A stretch of 64,000 nucleotides of DNA, from contig JBOEGW010000011.1 in the NCBI GenBank assembly GCA_050633625.1, forward strand, positions 124,001 through 188,000. The letters are read 5' to 3'. The notes beneath the pieces were generated by a model. It worked only from the letters and a program-made list of their open reading frames with translations, was not told where the DNA came from and searched no databases. Positions 60,284-64,000 of this stretch are shown here, piece by piece. A program made the position numbers and the translations under genes. Position 1 is the first letter of the stretch. Each line of letters opens with the position of its first letter. The DNA comes from JBOEGW01 sp050633625 (GTDB taxonomy: Bacteria; Pseudomonadota; Alphaproteobacteria; Rhodobacterales; Rhodobacteraceae).

Positions 60284-61165
60284 GTGAACCTAGTCCTAAC
60301 AGTGCTTGAGATCGTGGCGCCGGTGTTTTTCCTGGCCTCCATCGGCTTCATTTGGGTCAAGCTCGGCTATGAATACCGAATCGAGTTTGTCACGAAACTG
60401 GCAATGACTCTCAGTGTTCCGGCGCTCATCTTTACGGCCCTCATGAAGACCGAAATCGACCCGCAAGCGCTCACAACCCTGTCGCTCGCCTCGGTGGCTG
60501 GCTATGGCGCGATTACGATTCTCGCGTTCTTGGCGGTCAAGCTAGGCAAACTGGACATTCGCACCTACCTCGCGCCGCTGATCTTCGGCAACACCGGAAA
60601 CCTCGGCCTGCCACTGGCGCTTTTCGCCTTTGGCGATGAGGGGCTTGGATACGCCGTTGTGGTGTTTGCCGTCATGGCGATTTGGTCGTTCACCTTCGGG
60701 ATCTGGATCGTGGCGGGCGGTGGCTCCTTGATGAAAGTTGCCAAAGAACCGTTGGTTGGAGCAACGCTCTTGGGCGCTTTGTTCCTGTGGCAAGGTTGGG
60801 AGACGCCGCGCTTCATGACAAACACCTTGGAGCTGATTGGCCAGCTCGCAATCCCGCTCATGCTGATTACATTGGGGGTTGCGGTGGCGCGCCTGAAATC
60901 TTCGGGCCTTGGACGCGCGGTTTGGATGTCATTGCTCAAAACCGCGCTGACCGTGAGTATCGGTTGGGCGGTCGGCGTTGCGTTTGGTTTGTCGCCCGTG
61001 CCTTTTGCAGTGCTTGTGTTGCAACTCTCCACGCCTGTCGCTGTCACCTCCTATTTGTTGGCGGAAAAATATGGCGCGGATTCAAATGCGGTCGCGGGCC
61101 TTGTTGTCACCTCGACATTGACGGCCGTTGCGACCATTCCGCTGACGCTTGCGTTCCTCGTTTAA
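60284..61165 (+). CDS. AEC family transporter (second copy)
   Basis: This 293-residue membrane protein with about ten helices belongs to the AEC (auxin efflux carrier) family, as does the gene at 7.4 kb, but the two are not close copies. It has the broken-helix motif GNTGNLGLPLALF. The GTG at 60284 with AGGA eight bases upstream is the best start; a TTG 17 codons earlier is open but gives a charged, unlikely N-terminus. The substrate is unknown. Confidence 0.85.
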   Translation: MNLVLTVLEIVAPVFFLASIGFIWVKLGYEYRIEFVTKLAMTLSVPALIFTALMKTEIDPQALTTLSLASVAGYGAITILAFLAVKLGKLDIRTYLAPLIFGNTGNLGLPLALFAFGDEGLGYAVVVFAVMAIWSFTFGIWIVAGGGSLMKVAKEPLVGATLLGALFLWQGWETPRFMTNTLELIGQLAIPLMLITLGVAVARLKSSGLGRAVWMSLLKTALTVSIGWAVGVAFGLSPVPFAVLVLQLSTPVAVTSYLLAEKYGADSNAVAGLVVTSTLTAVATIPLTLAFLV

Positions 61166-61225
61166 CCCCATTTCAAATCGCTTTGTTTTGAGGTAGGGTG
61201 CAAAAAAATAAAAAGGCGAGGGGCG

Positions 61226-61807
61226 ATGAGCAGAGTTCTCCACGCGACTATAATGTTGCTGATATTGGCGTCTTGTGGTGGGAATTATTCCGCACCCAAG
61301 CAGCTTGACGACGCGTGTTCTATTGTACGCGAGCGTCCGAAATACCTCCGCGCGATGCGCAACACTGAGAAAAAGTGGGGCATTCCGGTGCCTGTGCAGA
61401 TGGCGATTATTTATCAGGAATCCAAGTTCATTGGCAACAATCGCACGCCGGTGAAATATGTGCTGGGGGTCATTCCGATGGGCCGCCAGAGTTCCGCTTA
61501 CGGCTATGCGCAGGCGCTCGATGGAACGTGGAAAGAGTATCAGCAAGACCAAGGTAAACGGAGCGCGCGCCGCCATGACATTCGCGCGGCCACGGATTTT
61601 ATGGGCTGGTATATGACCCAAACCGAAGAGGCGACCGGGATCGCGCGCGGCGATGCGCGCAACCAGTATTTGGCCTATCACGAAGGGCGTACCGGGTATT
61701 TGCGCGGATCACACAAGCGTAAATCTTGGCTTATGCGCATTGCTGATCAAGTCGGCGCGCGAGCGGTTTTGTACGATGAACAATTGCGCGCCTGCCGGAA
61801 ACGCTAA
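61226..61807 (+). CDS. Lipoprotein lytic transglycosylase (SLT-like)
   Basis: This 193-residue protein has a lipoprotein signal with the lipobox LASC near residue 17 and an SLT-type lysozyme-like domain. The catalytic Glu is in IIYQESKFIG, followed by AYGYAQALDGTWKEYQ and a YLAYHEGRTGYLRG region. It should be tethered to a membrane and cleave peptidoglycan glycan strands. A GAGGGGCG ribosome site precedes the ATG. It has no partner genes; the neighbouring ubiH is convergent. Confidence 0.88.
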   Translation: MSRVLHATIMLLILASCGGNYSAPKQLDDACSIVRERPKYLRAMRNTEKKWGIPVPVQMAIIYQESKFIGNNRTPVKYVLGVIPMGRQSSAYGYAQALDGTWKEYQQDQGKRSARRHDIRAATDFMGWYMTQTEEATGIARGDARNQYLAYHEGRTGYLRGSHKRKSWLMRIADQVGARAVLYDEQLRACRKR

Positions 61808-61810
61808 CTG

Positions 61811-63037
61811 CTAAATCTGACGCCCTTGCAGCAATTTGGGCAAATCGCCGGTCAGCCCGGCGGCTTCGCGGATAATGCCGCGTCGAAGGTTTGGCATGGC
61901 GTTGACCGCGCCAAGGCCGATATCACGCAGCCCGCGAAGCACTGGGTTATCGTTTGAAAACAAACGGTTGGTGACTTCTGTGGCGGCAACCATGGCGGCA
62001 ACATCAAACCGGCGCCATTGTTGGTAGCGCTCAAGCACATCTTCGCGGGCGTAATCTTCGCCGCGCCTGCGCGCCAAAGTCAGCACCTCAGCCAAAGCCC
62101 CAACATCCTTGAACCCGGCGTTCAACCCCTGCCCTGCAATCGGGTGCATCCCATGCGCCGCATCGCCCACAAGTGCGAGCCGTGCACCGACAAAACTTTC
62201 AGCCACAGTCAGTCCGAGCGGATAGGTGAAACGCCGACCCGCAAGGGAAATATCCCCCAAGAAATCCCCAAACCGGGGGCGCAAATGGGCGAGATAGGCA
62301 TCGTCCTTCAAGGCATGAATACGCGCCGCCTCAGCATGTGTTTCGGTCCAGACGATCGAAGATTGATCCCCCGGAAGTGGCAAGATCGCAAGGGGGCCGG
62401 ACGGCATGAAGAACTGATGAGCTGTGCCGTTGTGAGGCAGTGCGTGCTCAATCGCACAGACCAGCGCCGTTTGTCCGTAGTCGTGACCTTGGCGTTTGAT
62501 GCCAGCGCGCTGCGCTGTTCCCGAGCTGCGCCCATCACAGCCGATGATCATGCGCGCAGTGAGGGATTTACCGCAGGTCAATGTCACACTGACCGAGGCC
62601 AAATCGACGCTCTGATCTTGGACATATTCCCCGTCAAGCAAGGTTACGCGTGGATGGGCCTCAACAGCCGAAAGCAACCCGCGCGACAAGAACCGATCCT
62701 CAACCATATATCCCATCGGGCCTTCGTCGATTTCGGCGTGATCGAATTCCAGCACAAATGGACCCGGACCCTGCCCCGGTTTGCCATCGGAAATCTTGAT
62801 TTCCAAAAGCGGCTGTGCGTGTGGGCGCAACCCGTCCCAAACGCCAATCGCTGACAGCAATCGTTGCGACGCCAACGCCAAGGCATAACCGCGACCATCA
62901 AAGTCTTCAGCCCCCCGCGCGCCACGTTTTTGCGCGTCAATGACTGTGACATCAAAGCCAGCATCGCCCAGCGCAAGTGCCAAAGCCGGACCATTCAACC
63001 CGCCGCCGACAATCAGGATATCTGTGTCACATGTCAT
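61811..63037 (-). CDS. UbiH/UbiF-family FAD-dependent hydroxylase
   Basis: This 408-residue flavoprotein monooxygenase of the UbiH/UbiF/VisC family hydroxylates the ring in ubiquinone synthesis. The FAD fingerprint is IVGGGLNGPALALALG, and the second FAD block is VGDAAHGMHPIAGQGLNAGF. The ring position hydroxylated (UbiH, UbiF or the broader UbiL type) cannot be told. The start is the ATG at 63037; a GTG two codons upstream is also open. It ends three bases after the end of the convergent transglycosylase gene. Confidence 0.92.
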   Translation of the reverse strand: MTCDTDILIVGGGLNGPALALALGDAGFDVTVIDAQKRGARGAEDFDGRGYALALASQRLLSAIGVWDGLRPHAQPLLEIKISDGKPGQGPGPFVLEFDHAEIDEGPMGYMVEDRFLSRGLLSAVEAHPRVTLLDGEYVQDQSVDLASVSVTLTCGKSLTARMIIGCDGRSSGTAQRAGIKRQGHDYGQTALVCAIEHALPHNGTAHQFFMPSGPLAILPLPGDQSSIVWTETHAEAARIHALKDDAYLAHLRPRFGDFLGDISLAGRRFTYPLGLTVAESFVGARLALVGDAAHGMHPIAGQGLNAGFKDVGALAEVLTLARRRGEDYAREDVLERYQQWRRFDVAAMVAATEVTNRLFSNDNPVLRGLRDIGLGAVNAMPNLRRGIIREAAGLTGDLPKLLQGRQI

Positions 63038-63115
63038 GGTCACTTTTTTGAACCTGTCGACGGGGATTGTCCATGGTGAAGCGCCCCGCTAGCCTGCGGC
63101 AAAACGGAGGGCGTT

Positions 63116-64000
63116 ATGGCGGCGGATTGGCTTTGGAGGACAGCGGGCGATCTGGGACGCGCGATTGCGCAGGGCGAGATTGATCCGGTCATTCTTTGCG
63201 AGACCTACTTAGAGGCGATGGAGGCGCATGACTTGACGCCCCGCATTTATGCGCGCGCCACCAAAGAGCGCGCCTTAGAGGAGGCGCTGGCCGCAAAAAA
63301 ACGTGCGGCGTCCGGGCAACGCCTTAGCCCGCTTGATGGTGTTCCGATCAGTTGGAAAGACCTGTTTGACACGGCAGGTGTGGCGACCGAAGCAGGTTCG
63401 GCGTTGCTCAAAGGGCGCATTCCCGACACAGACGCAGAGGTGTTGGCACAGGCAACGCGCTCTGGGCTGGTGTGCCTCGGGAAAACGCATATGTCGGAGT
63501 TGGCGTTTTCCGGGTTGGGGCTGAATCCGATCACGCAAACCCCACCTTGTGTGCATGATTTGGATGCCGTGTCTGGCGGATCGTCCTCGGGGGCGGCGGC
63601 CTCGGTGGCCTTTGGGTTGGCGGCTGCGGGGATTGGCTCGGACACTGGTGGTTCGGTGCGCATCCCCGCAGCTTGGAACGATCTTGTCGGCCTGAAAACA
63701 ACCTCAAAACGGCTTTCGCTCAAGGGCGTTGTGCCGCTGGTGGCGCGCTTTGATACGGTTGGCCCCCTCACGCGAAATGTTGAAGATGCGGCGCTTTTGC
63801 TCAGTGCGTTGGAAGGGTCAACGGCGCCCGACCTGCGCGGCGCGCACCTTGGGGGCACGCGATTTTTGGTCTTGGAGGAAGGATTGCGCGATCTGCGCGA
63901 CGGACCGAAGGCCGGGTTTGAACAAGCGCTCGGATGCATTCAAGACGCGGGTGCTGAGGTTGAGACACAGAGTTTGAAGGCTGTGGACGACGCGTTTGAA
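63116..64000 (+). CDS. Amidase-signature family amidase (partial, runs off the window)
   Basis: The first 295 residues of an amidase-signature enzyme are visible. The Ser-cisSer-Lys triad is recognisable: Lys in GVPISWKDLFDTAG, the cis-Ser in SGGSSSGAAAS, and the nucleophile in SDTGGSVRIPAAW. ACGGAGGG precedes the ATG at 63116. It is unlikely to be GatA (no gatB/gatC neighbours visible) and more likely a stand-alone amide hydrolase; the C-terminal part is outside the window. Confidence 0.9.
   Translation, partial: MAADWLWRTAGDLGRAIAQGEIDPVILCETYLEAMEAHDLTPRIYARATKERALEEALAAKKRAASGQRLSPLDGVPISWKDLFDTAGVATEAGSALLKGRIPDTDAEVLAQATRSGLVCLGKTHMSELAFSGLGLNPITQTPPCVHDLDAVSGGSSSGAAASVAFGLAAAGIGSDTGGSVRIPAAWNDLVGLKTTSKRLSLKGVVPLVARFDTVGPLTRNVEDAALLLSALEGSTAPDLRGAHLGGTRFLVLEEGLRDLRDGPKAGFEQALGCIQDAGAEVETQSLKAVDDAFE

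Noticed and set aside
1..64000. CRISPR arrays, rRNA genes, prophage modules or complete insertion sequences
   Set aside because: I looked for regularly spaced direct repeats, rRNA landmarks, structural phage genes and transposases and saw none in the window.

Overview
The window looks like chromosomal DNA from a marine member of the Rhodobacteraceae (Roseobacter group, Alphaproteobacteria). The evidence is the gene content: petABC, a PetP/PetR-like regulator pair, a dxs-ispA-xseB operon, a CcrM-type GANTC methyltransferase, a WYL-regulator/GST pair, a DUF721 (DciA-like) gene next to a DsbA-like protein, and ubiquinone-10-type genes. The DNA is GC-rich with short intergenic gaps. Almost everything is ordinary, tightly packed housekeeping or metabolic sequence. 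Most gene starts could be fixed by a Shine-Dalgarno match or by ATGA/TAATG stop-start overlaps.

Layout. 0.1-2.9 kb: petABC (cytochrome bc1 complex) with a strong terminator. 2.9-6.3 kb: thiBPQ thiamine ABC transporter on the minus strand behind a TPP riboswitch, divergent from aroC. 7.4-13 kb: AEC transporter, CcdA plus a Tat-type thioredoxin, WYL regulator/GST, EamA exporter, YdeI-like protein, HU. 13-17.6 kb: purine salvage pair ade-amn, an SDR protein and a 62-residue membrane protein. 17.7-21.7 kb: HDAC-like/xseB/ispA/dxs operon. 21.8-23 kb: petP-petR. 23-27.4 kb: branched-chain aminotransferase, queG, GST, mtgA, DUF4189. 27.5-34.3 kb: gltD - secreted unknown - gltB. 34.5-36.6 kb: uppP, NDUFA9-like protein, tRNA-Leu(CAG).

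36.6-39.3 kb is the one clearly accessory segment. It starts at the 3' end of tRNA-Leu and holds a class II Fic protein with two 27-bp inverted repeats in front of it, an OXA-type class D beta-lactamase, and a perfect 28-bp palindrome. 39.3-43.9 kb: purU, a phosphatase, a small unknown, copA. 44-46.4 kb: a CopZ-like chaperone followed by a KdtA-LpxK pair in which both proteins have lost the diagnostic catalytic motifs of their families. 46.4-53.2 kb: DsbA-like, DUF721, mutY, AlkB-like monooxygenase, GT1 glycosyltransferase, ccrM (three GANTC sites upstream), rnhB. 53.3-55.4 kb: a group of unrecognised envelope proteins, including a membrane protein with a C-terminal OmpR-like winged helix. 55.4-64 kb: RluA-type pseudouridine synthase, GFA protein, esterase, thiolase, an anti-sigma partner-switch pair, a possible structured RNA, hspQ, a second AEC transporter, a lipoprotein transglycosylase, a UbiH-type hydroxylase and the start of an amidase cut by the window end.

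The strongest leads for something undescribed are the doubly degenerate KdtA/LpxK pair, the membrane-tethered winged-helix protein with its conserved small neighbours, the PetR-like regulator with a broken receiver, and the Fic gene with its paired operator-like repeats.
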